A DNA stretch of 64,000 nt from Nocardia vinacea. GTDB taxonomy: Bacteria; Actinomycetota; Actinomycetes; Mycobacteriales; Mycobacteriaceae. Location: the NCBI RefSeq assembly GCF_035920345.1, contig NZ_CP109149.1, forward strand, positions 9,424,001 through 9,488,000, given 5' to 3'. The notes under the pieces were generated by a model. The model did no database searches and was not told the DNA's origin. It saw only the letters and a list, made by a program, of their open reading frames with translations. Numbering within the stretch: the first letter of the stretch is position 1; every line of letters starts with the position of its first letter. This document shows positions 1 to 8,446 of this stretch, piece after piece. The translations under genes and the position numbers were made by a program.

Positions 1-628
1 CGGTCACGACCACCCGGACACCAACGAGACGCGCGATCGTCTCGCCGACGCTTATCATCGGGCAGGGCGGGGGGATGACGAAGTTCCGCTTTTGAAGCAG
101 CTTCTGGCGTACCGGGAGCGGGTCCTCGGTCACGATCACCACGACACCAACGCCGTTCACAATCGACTCGGCGGCACCTATATGTCGCTGAGTCGATGGG
201 ACGAAGCCATTCCGCACTTCGAACAACTTCTCGCGTATCGCGAGAAAATGTTCGGGCCCGAGGTGTATTCCGTGGTGGGCGCTCGCCGCGTGCTTGGCGT
301 GGCGTGCTACCGGGCGTGCCGATATGCCGAGGCCGTCGCGTTGTTCGAACGGAACCTGACGTACGTCGACAGAGGCGGCGCCGAGACCTACGAAGATCGT
401 TGCAATCTCGCTGCCGCCTATGAGGCTGCGGGTCGCTGGGATCAGGCGATCCCGTTGTATGAAGAGCTCCTGACTTACCGGGAACAGCTTGTCGGGCACA
501 ATGATCCCTTCGCGCAGCGCGCCCGCGACGACCTCGTTCGCGTGTACCGGTCGGCGGACCGACCCGACGAGGCTGCCGCCTTGTCCGAAGCAGGACCGCA
601 CCGACGGCCCTCGTCGACACAGGAGTGA
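1..628 (+). CDS. TPR-repeat protein, C-terminal part (cut by window start)
   Basis: The reading frame is open from base 2 of the window, so the gene begins upstream. About 209 codons are visible. They form tetratricopeptide repeats of the TPR_10/TPR_12 (kinesin-light-chain-like) kind, with recurring units of the form LLAYRERVLGHDH followed by a helix ending in A-Y/G-T-Y. The units are about 42 residues long. The final 30 residues are polar and end at a TGA. TPR solenoids bind proteins; the effector domain, if any, lies outside the window. The repeat style matches the C-terminal array of the caspase-like protein at 13681-16860, so this may be the end of a similar multidomain protein, but only repeats are visible here. 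Confidence 0.8.
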   Translation, partial: GHDHPDTNETRDRLADAYHRAGRGDDEVPLLKQLLAYRERVLGHDHHDTNAVHNRLGGTYMSLSRWDEAIPHFEQLLAYREKMFGPEVYSVVGARRVLGVACYRACRYAEAVALFERNLTYVDRGGAETYEDRCNLAAAYEAAGRWDQAIPLYEELLTYREQLVGHNDPFAQRARDDLVRVYRSADRPDEAAALSEAGPHRRPSSTQE

Positions 629-865
629 CGGCATCTCGAACTTGCACGGGGGCGGTGCGGCACGTCGAGACTTTCCGCACTACGTGCACGTCCGGAGTGT
701 TCGTCGTTGGCGCATGCGAAAACCTGGAATCGGCATGTGGGCGCGTTCGGCCACAGGTCGAGTTCCGTTGCGGGACAATAGTTCAGAAACCTCTCACCGA
801 CCGCTCAACGGCATGGCCGTGCATTCTCTCGGGGCTAGTACTGCAACGGCACTCGGTTCGGTAGT

Positions 866-1010
866 GTGCTGGGGGCGGTGTTGGATGTTATTGCGGCGGA
901 GTTGGATTCGCTGTGTGGGAGGATCGGTGGCCGTTCGCGCGGTCGAAGCCGCGGGGCCGGGCGCGGGGTAGATGGCCGGGTTGGATCGGAAAGGTCCAAG
1001 TGTCGTGTCC
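866..1010 (+). pseudogene. Decayed N-terminus of an IS701-like transposase
   Basis: Three short stretches in different frames read like the start of an IS701-family transposase. The first (from 866) contains AAELDSLCGRIGGR, the second continues as FARSKPRGRARG one frame over, and the third gives MAGLDRKG. Two frameshifts break it and no catalytic region follows. The rest of 629-1227 shows no convincing gene. The family assignment comes from remembered motif resemblance only, so it is tentative. Confidence 0.35.
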
Positions 1011-1227
1011 CGGCGTGTTCCTCTTGGCCACGCCCGCAGATTTCCCGGCTACGCAATCGCACGGCAACCCATCAGGCGCGACTGCCTCGCACTCGATGGG
1101 TTGCCCGTCAGTACCGGCGTCATCAGCCACGTTCACCAGCATTCGATGCCTGGCAGTTGGCCGGCGATGCTCAGCGATTCGGCGATCTCGGCATGGGCTT
1201 GTCTGGGGGAGCGACCGAAAACGGGCC

Positions 1228-2601
1228 TTATGCGGCCGTTCCGCGCGCGGAGTGAGCGCGCGGCTTGGCGCGCGACTGACCATGCGCCGCGTTGCGACGA
1301 CCGCTGCCTTGGCGCGGTCCGCCGCTGCCCCTGCGCGCTCCGCCACTGCTACGGTACGGTCCGCTGCTGCTGCGGCGGTCGTCTTCACGTGCCGCCCGCT
1401 CGCTGTAGGAGGGCGCGACGAATGGGGCAATCGTGCCGACGAGTTCGGCCACCACGGGCGAATCGGCGGTGACCCGTTGCGGGGTCACAGTGATCTTGGC
1501 CTTGCGCATGATGTCGGCCAGGTCGCGTCGTTCGCCGGGCAGCACCAGGGTGATCACTTCACCGGAGTTGCCAGCTCGCGCGGTACGGCCCGAACGGTGC
1601 AGGTACGCCTTGTGTTCGGCGGGCGGATCAACGTGCACGACCAGCTCGACACCGTCGACGTGCACGCCGCGCGCGGCCACATCGGTCGCCACCAGCACCA
1701 GGGCATCACCGGCGGCGAAGACCGCGAGGTTGCGGTCGCGGGCGCCCTGCGAGAGGTTGCCGTGCAGATCGACGGCCGGAATTCCGGCGAGGGTCAGTTG
1801 CTTGGCCAGTTTGCGAGCCTGATGTTTGGTGCGCATGAACAGGATTCGCCGACCCGAGCCGGAGGCGAGCCGGTGTACGACCTCGCGCTTGGCTTCGACG
1901 CTCGCGGTTTCGAAAACGTGATGGGTCATGGCGGCGACCGGGGAGTTCGCCTCATCGACGGAATGCAGCTTGGCATCCGGCAGGAAGCGGCTGACCAGCT
2001 TGTTGACGCCGTTATCCAGGGTGGCTGAGAACAGCAGGCGCTGACCGTCATTCGGGGTGGCCGCGAGAATGCGGGTCACGCCTGGCAGGAACCCGAGGTC
2101 GGCCATGTGGTCGGCCTCGTCGATCACGGTGACCTCGACGGCATCCAGGGAGATCAGACGTTGGTTCATCAGATCCTCGAGCCGGCCGGGGCAGGCGACG
2201 ACAATGTCGACACCGGCGCGCAGCGCCCGGACCTGCCGGTTCTGCGGGACCCCACCGAAAATCGTGGTGACGGTCATGCGATAGGCCGCGGCGAGAGGTT
2301 CCAGCGCGGCCGTGATCTGGGTGGCCAATTCCCGAGTCGGCGCCAGCACCAGGCCGGTCGGGCGGCTCGGTGCGCGCCTACCGGCGAGACCGCCGCCGAG
2401 ACGGTTGACCATCGGGATGGCGAAGGCGAGCGTCTTGCCGCTGCCGGTCCGGCCACGGCCCAGCACGTCGCGTCCGGCCAGCGAATCGGGCAGGGTGTCG
2501 GTCTGGATCGGAAAAGGTTCGGTGATCCCGGCGCGAGTCAACGCCTTCACCAGCGGTGCGCTCACGCCGAGCGCGGCAAAAGAAATGTCAGCAGAACTCA
2601 T
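1228..2601 (-). CDS. DEAD-box ATP-dependent RNA helicase
   Basis: This is a 457-aa DEAD-box helicase of the RhlE/DeaD type that unwinds RNA duplexes during ribosome assembly or RNA turnover. The Q motif (FPIQ) lies near residue 31, and Walker A reads GRGRTGSGKT. Motif II is VIDEADHMAD, motif III is SAT, and motif VI is HRSGRTARAG. The last 70 residues form a basic Ser/Gly/Arg-rich tail, typical of actinobacterial paralogues and probably an RNA-binding extension. The start is the ATG at 2601. No partner gene lies close by, and a long gene-free stretch lies upstream. Confidence 0.95.
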   Translation of the reverse strand: MSSADISFAALGVSAPLVKALTRAGITEPFPIQTDTLPDSLAGRDVLGRGRTGSGKTLAFAIPMVNRLGGGLAGRRAPSRPTGLVLAPTRELATQITAALEPLAAAYRMTVTTIFGGVPQNRQVRALRAGVDIVVACPGRLEDLMNQRLISLDAVEVTVIDEADHMADLGFLPGVTRILAATPNDGQRLLFSATLDNGVNKLVSRFLPDAKLHSVDEANSPVAAMTHHVFETASVEAKREVVHRLASGSGRRILFMRTKHQARKLAKQLTLAGIPAVDLHGNLSQGARDRNLAVFAAGDALVLVATDVAARGVHVDGVELVVHVDPPAEHKAYLHRSGRTARAGNSGEVITLVLPGERRDLADIMRKAKITVTPQRVTADSPVVAELVGTIAPFVAPSYSERAAREDDRRSSSGPYRSSGGARRGSGGPRQGSGRRNAAHGQSRAKPRAHSARGTAA

Positions 2602-3173
2602 AGGTGTTGCGGTGCCTTTCGGGCATCAGGTGGTGCCCGAGCCGTCTGTGGACCTTCCGGGTCCGCGCCGGGGCACGAAATGGCGAGATTGCCAATGGGC
2701 AAAATCGATCGCCGTAAGAAGAGCGGATGCGGCAAGCGCTGGTTGCGAAGCGAATGCGATCTACGACGCTTGGCGTGACATGTCACGCACTTGATCAACA
2801 ATAGCCTGTGATGGGCGGTTCGTACTCATCGGGTGAGGTTTCTCGCCTCTGGCCAGGGATGGGCCGCCAGACTCGTGTTTCTAGGCCGGAACCGTATTGG
2901 CCGGCGGTAAGGGAGCAGAGTCCGAGGTCAGACTTCGGCGCATGATCTGCAACTGGCCCCCGCGCTATCGCGGTTACCAGTGCGACATTGCTCAGTTTGG
3001 TAGACCGAAAGCGAGACCCGTTGTGGGATGGTTCCTGGACTTCTGGTACTTGGCCGTCCGACGAGGACCATCCCATCCTCTTGGTCTCAGTAGGTTAGAC
3101 GCGGACCACGCACGTTCGGTTCCATCAGTTCATCGCGATCCGAACCGCGCATCGGTGGCCACTCGTGAACAAG
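2602..3173. other. Gene-free stretch upstream of the helicase
   Basis: These 572 bases lie between the helicase start and the stop of the XRE gene. Short frames exist on both strands, but none has natural composition or a ribosome binding site. The part next to 2601 is presumably the helicase promoter and leader. I see no tRNA, clear terminator or repeat. Confidence 0.5.
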
Positions 3174-3569
3174 CTAGTCGCCGGAGAGGACGACAACTCC
3201 GGTGGTCTGAATTTTCAATGGCGGCCGTGGATGTCGGTTCGTCGCCGCGAGCGCGCGGATGAGATCTGTGACGAGCTTGCGTTGCTCTCGACCGAGGAGC
3301 GCTGCCTCCGGTGGAGGCAGGTACGGCTCGTCGAGCTCGAGCGCGATACCGGACCAGTGCGCGACATCGCGCACGTCGAGCTTCAAAGCTTGGGCGACGG
3401 CGCGGATGGTGTCGATCGAGGACGGGTGCTCAGGGTTGTCGATCAACCGGCTGACGGTGGTCGGGTGTACACCGGCGGTGTCGGCGAGTTCGTTTCGGCT
3501 GGTAATACCCGCTGCGGCCATGGCGGAGGCCCAGGGCTCGGGTACGGCGCGCTTGCGTGGCATGTCCAC
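3174..3569 (-). CDS. XRE-family helix-turn-helix regulator
   Basis: A 131-aa protein with a Cro/CI-type HTH at about residues 20-65. The signature NELADTAGVHPTTVSRLID is the recognition region. The C-terminus is a short tail without an obvious sensor domain. The start is a GTG at 3569, with an ATG two codons later as an alternative. It is divergent from a second small XRE protein at 3760, with about 190 bases between them, the usual layout of a prophage or ICE regulatory switch. It probably represses that interval. Confidence 0.8.
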   Translation of the reverse strand: MDMPRKRAVPEPWASAMAAAGITSRNELADTAGVHPTTVSRLIDNPEHPSSIDTIRAVAQALKLDVRDVAHWSGIALELDEPYLPPPEAALLGREQRKLVTDLIRALAATNRHPRPPLKIQTTGVVVLSGD

Positions 3570-3759
3570 AAGCGCAGGGCATGTGTCGATACCGAAATGG
3601 GTATTGGTGAGGAACTGAGGGGATGTGTGCAGTTATTTCAAACTATCGGGCATATCTAGCTGGTCCGATGTATCTCATAGATGTGGGTTTGAGTAGACAT
3701 CATTAGGTTCTGTTGTTACTGCTTGCTCAGGGGTAGGAGGACACTGGAGGGAGGCCGGG

Positions 3760-3987
3760 ATGGTCTATCGGGCGAGGTTGAAGTCCCGGACAGCATTACG
3801 TGAGGCGATGCAAGCCCAGGGTGTGCCGGTGCGGGTTCTGGCCGAGCGCGCCGGGTGCGGCAAAAGCATCGTCGGGTTGTTGCGGTCGGGGGCGCGGAGT
3901 TCGTGTAGCCCGGAGCTGGCGGCGAAACTCGCTGCGGCGCTGGATGTCCCGGCCGAGCACATGTTCCGGATCGAGGAGAGGGGATAA
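3760..3987 (+). CDS. Small XRE/Cro-like DNA-binding protein
   Basis: A 75-aa protein that is almost entirely one HTH domain (ALREAMQAQGVPVRVLAERA, then the recognition helix and AAALDVPAEHMF). The start is supported by a purine-rich GGAGGGAGG just upstream of the ATG. It opens the rightward phage/ICE-like gene run and faces the XRE repressor at 3174-3569. It could act as a Cro-like or excisionase-associated regulator. Confidence 0.75.
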   Translation: MVYRARLKSRTALREAMQAQGVPVRVLAERAGCGKSIVGLLRSGARSSCSPELAAKLAAALDVPAEHMFRIEERG

Positions 3988-4031
3988 ACGCAAGGGGCGA
4001 GCACAGTTTGATCTACGGGAGAAAAACGGTT

Positions 4032-4060
4032 GACCCGGCGGGCTAGCACTCCGCCGGGTC
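4032..4060. terminator. Hairpin, 10-bp perfect stem
   Basis: GACCCGGCGG and CCGCCGGGTC pair perfectly around a 9-base loop, 45 bases after the XRE stop. There is no T-tract, as is common for actinobacterial terminators. It probably ends the transcript of the small XRE gene. Confidence 0.55.
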
Positions 4061-4100
4061 GGTGCACATCTACGGGAGTAGTTATGCGGTATCAGTTTAA

Positions 4101-4128
4101 CCCGGCCACCGATGTCTTGGTGGCCGGG
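4101..4128. terminator. Second hairpin, 10-bp perfect stem
   Basis: CCCGGCCACC and GGTGGCCGGG pair around an 8-base loop, 41 bases after the previous hairpin and 33 bases before the ATPase start. The two hairpins together separate the regulator from the ATPase transcript, or form an attenuator ahead of it. Confidence 0.5.
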
Positions 4129-4160
4129 CTCGCCGTTTATCCACCGGTGCGGTGGTGGTG

Positions 4161-5114
4161 ATGGCGTTCGAGTTTAAGCCTGCGGTCCGGCGAAAGAGCA
4201 AGGCGCGCATGGCGTTAGCCGGACCATCTGGGTCGGGCAAGACTTATACCGCTCTCGCGTTGGCCTGGGAATGGGCGCAGCGTGAGGGCGGAATCGTTGG
4301 CATGGTCGACACCGAGCATGGCAGCGCCAGCAAGTATCAGGGCCTCAACGGCTGGGGTTGGCAGACGGTCGAGCCGGATCGGTTCTCACCGGCCAGCCTG
4401 GTCGAAATCCTCGGTGTAGCGGCCGGTCACGGGTTCACCACGCTGATCATCGACTCGTGGTCGCACTACTGGATGGGCCAGGACGGGATGCTCGAGCAGG
4501 TCGACCGCCGCAAATCGGGCAGCAACAGCTTCTCGGGGTGGAAGGAAGCCAACCCCGACGAGCGCCGGATGGTCGAGGCGATGCTTACCTTCCCTGGGCA
4601 CTTGATCGTCACCATGCGCACCAAGACCGAGTACGTCGTCGACGAAGACGGCAAAGGCCGTTCGGTCCCGCGCAAGGTCGGCACCCGCCCGGTGCAGCGA
4701 GAAGGCCTCGAGTTCGAGTTCGATATCGTCGCCGACCTCGACCTGCGCAACAACCTGCACATCTCCAAGACCCGTCTGCCGTTTCTGACCAACCAGGTGA
4801 TCCCCATTCCCGGTGCGGAGTTGGCCAACCAGATCGCCGATTGGCTCGACTGCGGCGAAGACGTCCCCACGGTCGCTGAGTTCCGGCAGCGGATCCTCGA
4901 TGTGGAATCCATGGAGCAGTTGCGCGCGGTCTATCTCGAGATCGAGTCCTATCGGTTGCTTGGTGCACCCACGGTCGACCTCGAGGGCTCTGCGACCACG
5001 CTGCGGGAATTGATCGTGGCGATCAAGCAGGCTATGGAGGCGGTGGACGCCAAGCAGGCCGGGCTGCGCGGCTCAGTGGAGACCTCCGAGAAGCACGCAC
5101 AGGAGAGGGGGTGA
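4161..5114 (+). CDS. Phage/ICE RecA-core ATPase (Sak4/AAA-type)
   Basis: A P-loop ATPase of about 317 aa. Walker A is GPSGSGKTYTALALA at about residues 22-36. The Walker B-like strand is TTLIIDSWSHYW near residue 95. A VTMRTKTEYVVDEDGK hairpin and the segment FEFDIVADLD follow. This layout matches the phage nucleotide-binding (AAA_24/Sak4-like) proteins used in single-strand annealing or replication of phages and actinobacterial ICEs. An ATG at 4161 is chosen over the GTG at 4152, although neither has a strong ribosome binding site. The last 70 residues are helical and less conserved. The downstream HTH gene follows after 6 bases, so they are co-transcribed. Confidence 0.75.
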   Translation: MAFEFKPAVRRKSKARMALAGPSGSGKTYTALALAWEWAQREGGIVGMVDTEHGSASKYQGLNGWGWQTVEPDRFSPASLVEILGVAAGHGFTTLIIDSWSHYWMGQDGMLEQVDRRKSGSNSFSGWKEANPDERRMVEAMLTFPGHLIVTMRTKTEYVVDEDGKGRSVPRKVGTRPVQREGLEFEFDIVADLDLRNNLHISKTRLPFLTNQVIPIPGAELANQIADWLDCGEDVPTVAEFRQRILDVESMEQLRAVYLEIESYRLLGAPTVDLEGSATTLRELIVAIKQAMEAVDAKQAGLRGSVETSEKHAQERG

Positions 5115-5120
5115 GAACGA

Positions 5121-5354
5121 ATGACGAAACGTTGTGACGCACACGGGTGCGAGCATGGGTTGCTCGACACTGCCGAGATCGCAGCACGGTTGAAGGTGAC
5201 CAAGCAGCTGGTGTTGCAGTGGAGGGCGCAGGTGAAGCCGCATCCCTTGGCGGACAAGGGGTTCCGGCTCAATGGCGATTCCGGTCCACTGCGATGGCGG
5301 GAATGTCACTACCACCAATACCTCGATGAGCTCGCGCAGCCGAGGTCGGCATGA
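5121..5354 (+). CDS. Small HTH protein (excisionase/MerR-like fold)
   Basis: 77 aa. The core LLDTAEIAARLKVTKQLVLQW is a winged-helix DNA-binding motif like those in excisionase-type proteins. It is followed by a short wing and by WRECHYHQYLDEL. The gene sits 6 bases after the ATPase and overlaps the next gene by 4 bases (ATGA), so it is translationally coupled. Its role in the element is inferred as a directionality or replication-control factor. Confidence 0.65.
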   Translation: MTKRCDAHGCEHGLLDTAEIAARLKVTKQLVLQWRAQVKPHPLADKGFRLNGDSGPLRWRECHYHQYLDELAQPRSA

Positions 5355-5754
5355 GTACCCGCCGCGGGCGTTCACAGCCCAGCGCCGCACGCATCGCCGC
5401 TGAGGACGCCCGCATGGTCTTTATCGAGGAGTACCGGTTTCTGCGCCAGTCGCTGATGAGCCACGAGGCGATTGCCCGCAAGCTCGGAATCACGGTGGGC
5501 ACCCTGCAGACCCGGATCCTGCGCTACGACTGCCTGATCCTATCGCCAGCCGAGCAACGCATCTCCGACAACCTCGACGCCCTCATCGAACACGGAGAGC
5601 CGTTCACCCTCGAGCAGGTCTGCGCGCTCGATGACGGGACAGCCCTCTGGCTGATCAGCGCTGCCCTCAAACGGGGCCGCGTCCGCTCATCGCAGACACG
5701 GTCCAGCAGAACACAGCAGCCCCGGTGTACACGCCGGTGCGGAGCCGTCCATGA
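5351..5754 (+). CDS. HTH protein with apparent -1 frameshift near its end
   Basis: The N-terminal 100 residues look natural and contain an HTH, with MSHEAIARKLGITVGTLQTR at about residues 36-55. From about base 5675 the same frame becomes arginine-rich and unnatural, running on to 5959. The neighbouring frame instead reads RPLIADTVQQNTAAPVYTPV and stops at a TGA (5752-5754) that overlaps the next ATG as ATGA, matching the coupled overlap at its other end. A single-base shift around the GGGG at 5673-5676 therefore probably lies inside a real gene of about 134 codons. It may be a sequencing error, a mutation or a programmed shift. Confidence 0.6.
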
Positions 5755-5993
5755 CCGCGCACGAGACCGCCAGTACGCCAGCACGATTGCCTCTCTGGGG
5801 CGAGCACGACCCGTTCGGCGACGGCGAGCAATGGGCTGTGATCCACCAGTGCCGCGATATACACGGCCGAGTGATGCGGGTGCTCTACGAGTGCGACTAC
5901 ATCATCGAGAGCAGCGGCGGCCGTGCCAGTGTGACCGAACGGCGTTGGCACGACGGTGAACACGAATCCCGTGATGTCGACCCACTCGACTGA
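5751..5993 (+). CDS. Small conserved-looking protein, function unknown
   Basis: 80 aa. The sequence is acidic at the ends and contains GEHDPFGDGEQWAVIHQC and an RVLYECDYIIES strand. No family is recognised. The start overlaps the likely true stop of the upstream HTH gene (ATGA), supporting a coupled cassette. Codon use matches the neighbouring genes. Confidence 0.55.
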   Translation: MTAHETASTPARLPLWGEHDPFGDGEQWAVIHQCRDIHGRVMRVLYECDYIIESSGGRASVTERRWHDGEHESRDVDPLD

Positions 5994-6082
5994 TCGCCCC
6001 GCCTTCGATCCCGCGCACCGGGTTCGTCGACCGCGCATCGTGATGGGGGCGGTTGGTGTGCACCGTCTTTCGGAGTACCGGT

Positions 6083-7291
6083 ATGTCCGCTGAACTGGCC
6101 GAGGTTAAGAAGGAAACGCGCGCCTACATCAAGCTGAGTCTCGATTTCCTGGAGAACCATCGCACCGGTCCGCTGTCACCGGTGGCGAAGCTGACCCTGA
6201 TCGGGTTGTGGATGTACTGCGCCCGTAACCGCACCGACGGTGTCATTCCCGCCTCGTACGCGCGTCGCTCAGTACCCAAACGCCTGCGTGAGAACCTCAC
6301 AGTGGCGGGATGCTGGCATCACCACGATTGCACTACGGCAGCGCCGTGCCTGCACGGCGCGTGCATGGTGGCGGCACCGTGCGGGCAGGAGGTGTTCGTG
6401 ATGCACGATTACGGCAGGCATCAGAGCCTCCACGGCGTCATCGCCGACAAGTGTGCGAAGGACCGTCGCGGCTATATCAAGCTCAGTGTCGATTTCTTGG
6501 AGAACCATCGCACCGGTCCGCTGTCACCGGTGGCGAAGCTGACCTTGATCGAGCTGTGGATGTACTGCCACCGCAACCGCACCAATGGCCTCGTGCCTTC
6601 CGCCGTAGCCCGCAGGATCGCGCCACGACGCATCCGTGACGCGCTCACCATGGCGGGATGCTGGCGCCACCACGACTGCACCACGGCCACGCCGTGCCGC
6701 TACGGTGCGTGCACAGTGTCGACACCATGCGGCCAAGGTTTCGCCATCATGCACGACTATCGCCACCATCAAACCGTCTATTCCGACTCCACTCGACGCC
6801 AGGAACAGGCCAGGTCAGACAGCAAATCAGGCGTGCTGGCGAAGGCGGAGAATCAACGCCTGGGCGCTAGCGAAACCGGTAGCGAATCCGTTGGCGCCGC
6901 AGCTGGCCTCGCGTACGCGTCTCACAGATCACAAGTCACATATATCTCTTCTTCTGTAGGTTCGGATCCTGCGGTAGGTAACGCGAGGGAGGAGAAAAAT
7001 CTCCGACCACCCAGACCGCCGACCCAACGTCGCCGCCCCGGCGGGGACGAAGTCGCTGACCGGCTCAACGCCGCCGCCCCTGAAATCCCGGCGACCCCGG
7101 CAATGCGCCAACCACGTCGTAGTCATGCACGTCCACCGCGACGTCGACCTCGACACCGGCACCGGCACCGAGCCGACCATCATCTCCGAAACCGCCTTGT
7201 TCCGGTACTTCCCACCCGGCACACCACAACCACCGACCCGGGAATCCTTCCTCGTCGGCCGGGAACTGTTGTCCATCGTCGACGACGATGA
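6083..7291 (+). CDS. Replication-initiator-like protein with tandem internal duplication; C-terminus disrupted
   Basis: The ATG at 6083 (CGGAG 8 bases upstream) is preferred to an earlier GTG. Two copies of one domain of about 115 residues follow each other. Each begins YIKLS(L/V)DFLENHRTGPLSPV, runs through WMYC..NRT, a Cys/His-rich loop (GCW.HHDC, PC, GAC, PCGQ), and ends MHDY..HQ. The layout resembles the N-terminal HTH domain of phage and ICE replication proteins. A linker then leads to REEKNLRPP and GDEVADRLNAAAP, typical of such proteins. After about base 7100 the frame turns Arg/His-rich and overlaps a better gene in another frame, so the true C-terminus is probably lost by deletion or frameshift. 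Confidence 0.6.
   Translation: MSAELAEVKKETRAYIKLSLDFLENHRTGPLSPVAKLTLIGLWMYCARNRTDGVIPASYARRSVPKRLRENLTVAGCWHHHDCTTAAPCLHGACMVAAPCGQEVFVMHDYGRHQSLHGVIADKCAKDRRGYIKLSVDFLENHRTGPLSPVAKLTLIELWMYCHRNRTNGLVPSAVARRIAPRRIRDALTMAGCWRHHDCTTATPCRYGACTVSTPCGQGFAIMHDYRHHQTVYSDSTRRQEQARSDSKSGVLAKAENQRLGASETGSESVGAAAGLAYASHRSQVTYISSSVGSDPAVGNAREEKNLRPPRPPTQRRRPGGDEVADRLNAAAPEIPATPAMRQPRRSHARPPRRRPRHRHRHRADHHLRNRLVPVLPTRHTTTTDPGILPRRPGTVVHRRRR
6126..6770 (+). repeat. Tandem duplication inside the initiator-like gene
   Basis: Two direct copies lie about 348 bases apart, at roughly 6126-6425 and 6474-6770. They share long identical stretches, including GAGAACCATCGCACCGGTCC and the following 25 or more bases. 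Both copies stay in one frame and encode the duplicated Cys/His-containing domain. The Cys/His loops are conserved while the linker region diverges. Confidence 0.85.
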
Positions 7292-7442
7292 CGCCGAACG
7301 CTACCGAGCCGCCATCGACGGCCACGGAGTCAACATCGAAATCGGCGACCACGGCGCACGCCACCGCGCCGACGGCCACGTCAACCCGGACCTGTTCGTC
7401 CAGCAGATCACCGGCCAAATAGTCGCAGGGACAGTGGAATAG
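7125..7442 (+). CDS. About 105-aa protein of a local two-member family
   Basis: No known family is recognised. The protein has TGTGTEPTIISETALFRYFP, a linker PTRESFLVGRELLSIVDDDD, and an end NPDLFVQQITGQIVAG. It is clearly homologous to the decayed copy at 8447-8817, which shows that this frame is the real coding frame. Homology begins a few residues before the ATG at 7125, with NHVVV matching DHVMV. The true start may therefore be further upstream, or the 5' end may have been joined to the initiator-like gene by deletion. Confidence 0.55.
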   Translation: MHVHRDVDLDTGTGTEPTIISETALFRYFPPGTPQPPTRESFLVGRELLSIVDDDDAERYRAAIDGHGVNIEIGDHGARHRADGHVNPDLFVQQITGQIVAGTVE

Positions 7443-7613
7443 CCACTGGCGGATCCGTCCGCCGATCAGACACAACGATCGGCGGACGGACCGTCACCCA
7501 GCATGGTCGTAGGGCCCAGCCATCAATGCCGTTGTGCGCCATCGGTAGTTGTCCGCTGCGAGTCGCAGGTGACGCAGAGGCGGCGCCGTGGATAGCGACT
7601 TCTCGGGTCTCGG

Positions 7614-8435
7614 CTACGCTGCTCCGCCATTGGTTCTGCCTTGTGCGAGATGCCCTGCCACGTCTTCGACCGATTGCATCGCCAGTGAGGAAATCAGCCA
7701 GCCGTTGCCGTCGACTGCAAACTCCTGTCGAGCTCTTGCTCCGATTTGGATCAGGGCCAGCGAATCGATTCCCGTCTCGAACACTGGTCGTTTGACATCG
7801 ATCGGCCACGGTTCCGGCTGAAATTCTCGTATCCGCGCCAGCAACCACTCGAGCTCGGCCGCTGCTGGTGGCACAGACGGCGCGTCGACCAGAACGCTCT
7901 GGTGCTCGGCTGCATCCAGCACCTCACGTGCGCTAGCAGCGAAACGGTCGAGATCGCTGCGAATCTGCGCCTCCAAGCTCAGGCACACCCCAGCGGCCTC
8001 CACGGCATTCCGCTCCGACGGCGGCTTCAGCAGCAACTCTTCCAGTAGCCGCCGGAAGATGACGATGTTCTCCTCCGCTCGGCGCGTCGGCACCAGAATG
8101 GATTGCGGCCCTTCGACGAAGTTGGTTGCGCTGGCGCGTCGGACCTGATCGGTGAGGGAATGAGCCGACTCCAATCGCGATCGGATACCCGTATCGTCCA
8201 GCCCCGCCGATCGGACAAGTCGCCAGATCGCGGTGAGTTCGTCTCGGGCCTGTGCACCGGCGTCCAGGAACGCAGCATAGGCGTCACGTCGCTTTTCTCT
8301 CTGCCACTGGACGCTGTCACTTGCCTTCTGGGACAAAGCAACACGGCGAGCCGATCGTCCCGCAATCGCCGCTGCGCTCGAAGCCCCCACCGCGCCAACA
8401 GCTGCACCGATCAGAGCGATCCAACCCGGGTCCAT
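7614..8435 (-). CDS. Membrane-anchored helical protein with C-terminal acyl-carrier-like domain
   Basis: 273 aa from the ATG at 8435. Residues 5-25 form a Gly/Ala-rich transmembrane segment (WIALIGAAVGAVGASSAAAI). A basic stretch and a helical cytoplasmic region of about 160 residues follow, seen in many uncharacterised actinobacterial proteins. The last 75 residues resemble a carrier protein (PP-binding): an amphipathic first helix with LLARIREFQPEPW, then FETGIDSLALIQI, in which the Ser (about residue 225) sits in the GxDSL attachment motif. LISSLAMQSVEDVAGHLAQ completes the fold. If phosphopantetheinylated, it would hold an acyl group at the membrane. No synthetase gene is adjacent. The gene lies between the two members of the 7125/8447 family. 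Confidence 0.65.
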   Translation of the reverse strand: MDPGWIALIGAAVGAVGASSAAAIAGRSARRVALSQKASDSVQWQREKRRDAYAAFLDAGAQARDELTAIWRLVRSAGLDDTGIRSRLESAHSLTDQVRRASATNFVEGPQSILVPTRRAEENIVIFRRLLEELLLKPPSERNAVEAAGVCLSLEAQIRSDLDRFAASAREVLDAAEHQSVLVDAPSVPPAAAELEWLLARIREFQPEPWPIDVKRPVFETGIDSLALIQIGARARQEFAVDGNGWLISSLAMQSVEDVAGHLAQGRTNGGAA

Positions 8436-8446
8436 GACAACCAAGT

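Noticed and set aside
913..2028. Plus-strand frame of 371 codons
   Set aside because: It is antisense to the DEAD-box helicase, whose motifs are all intact.
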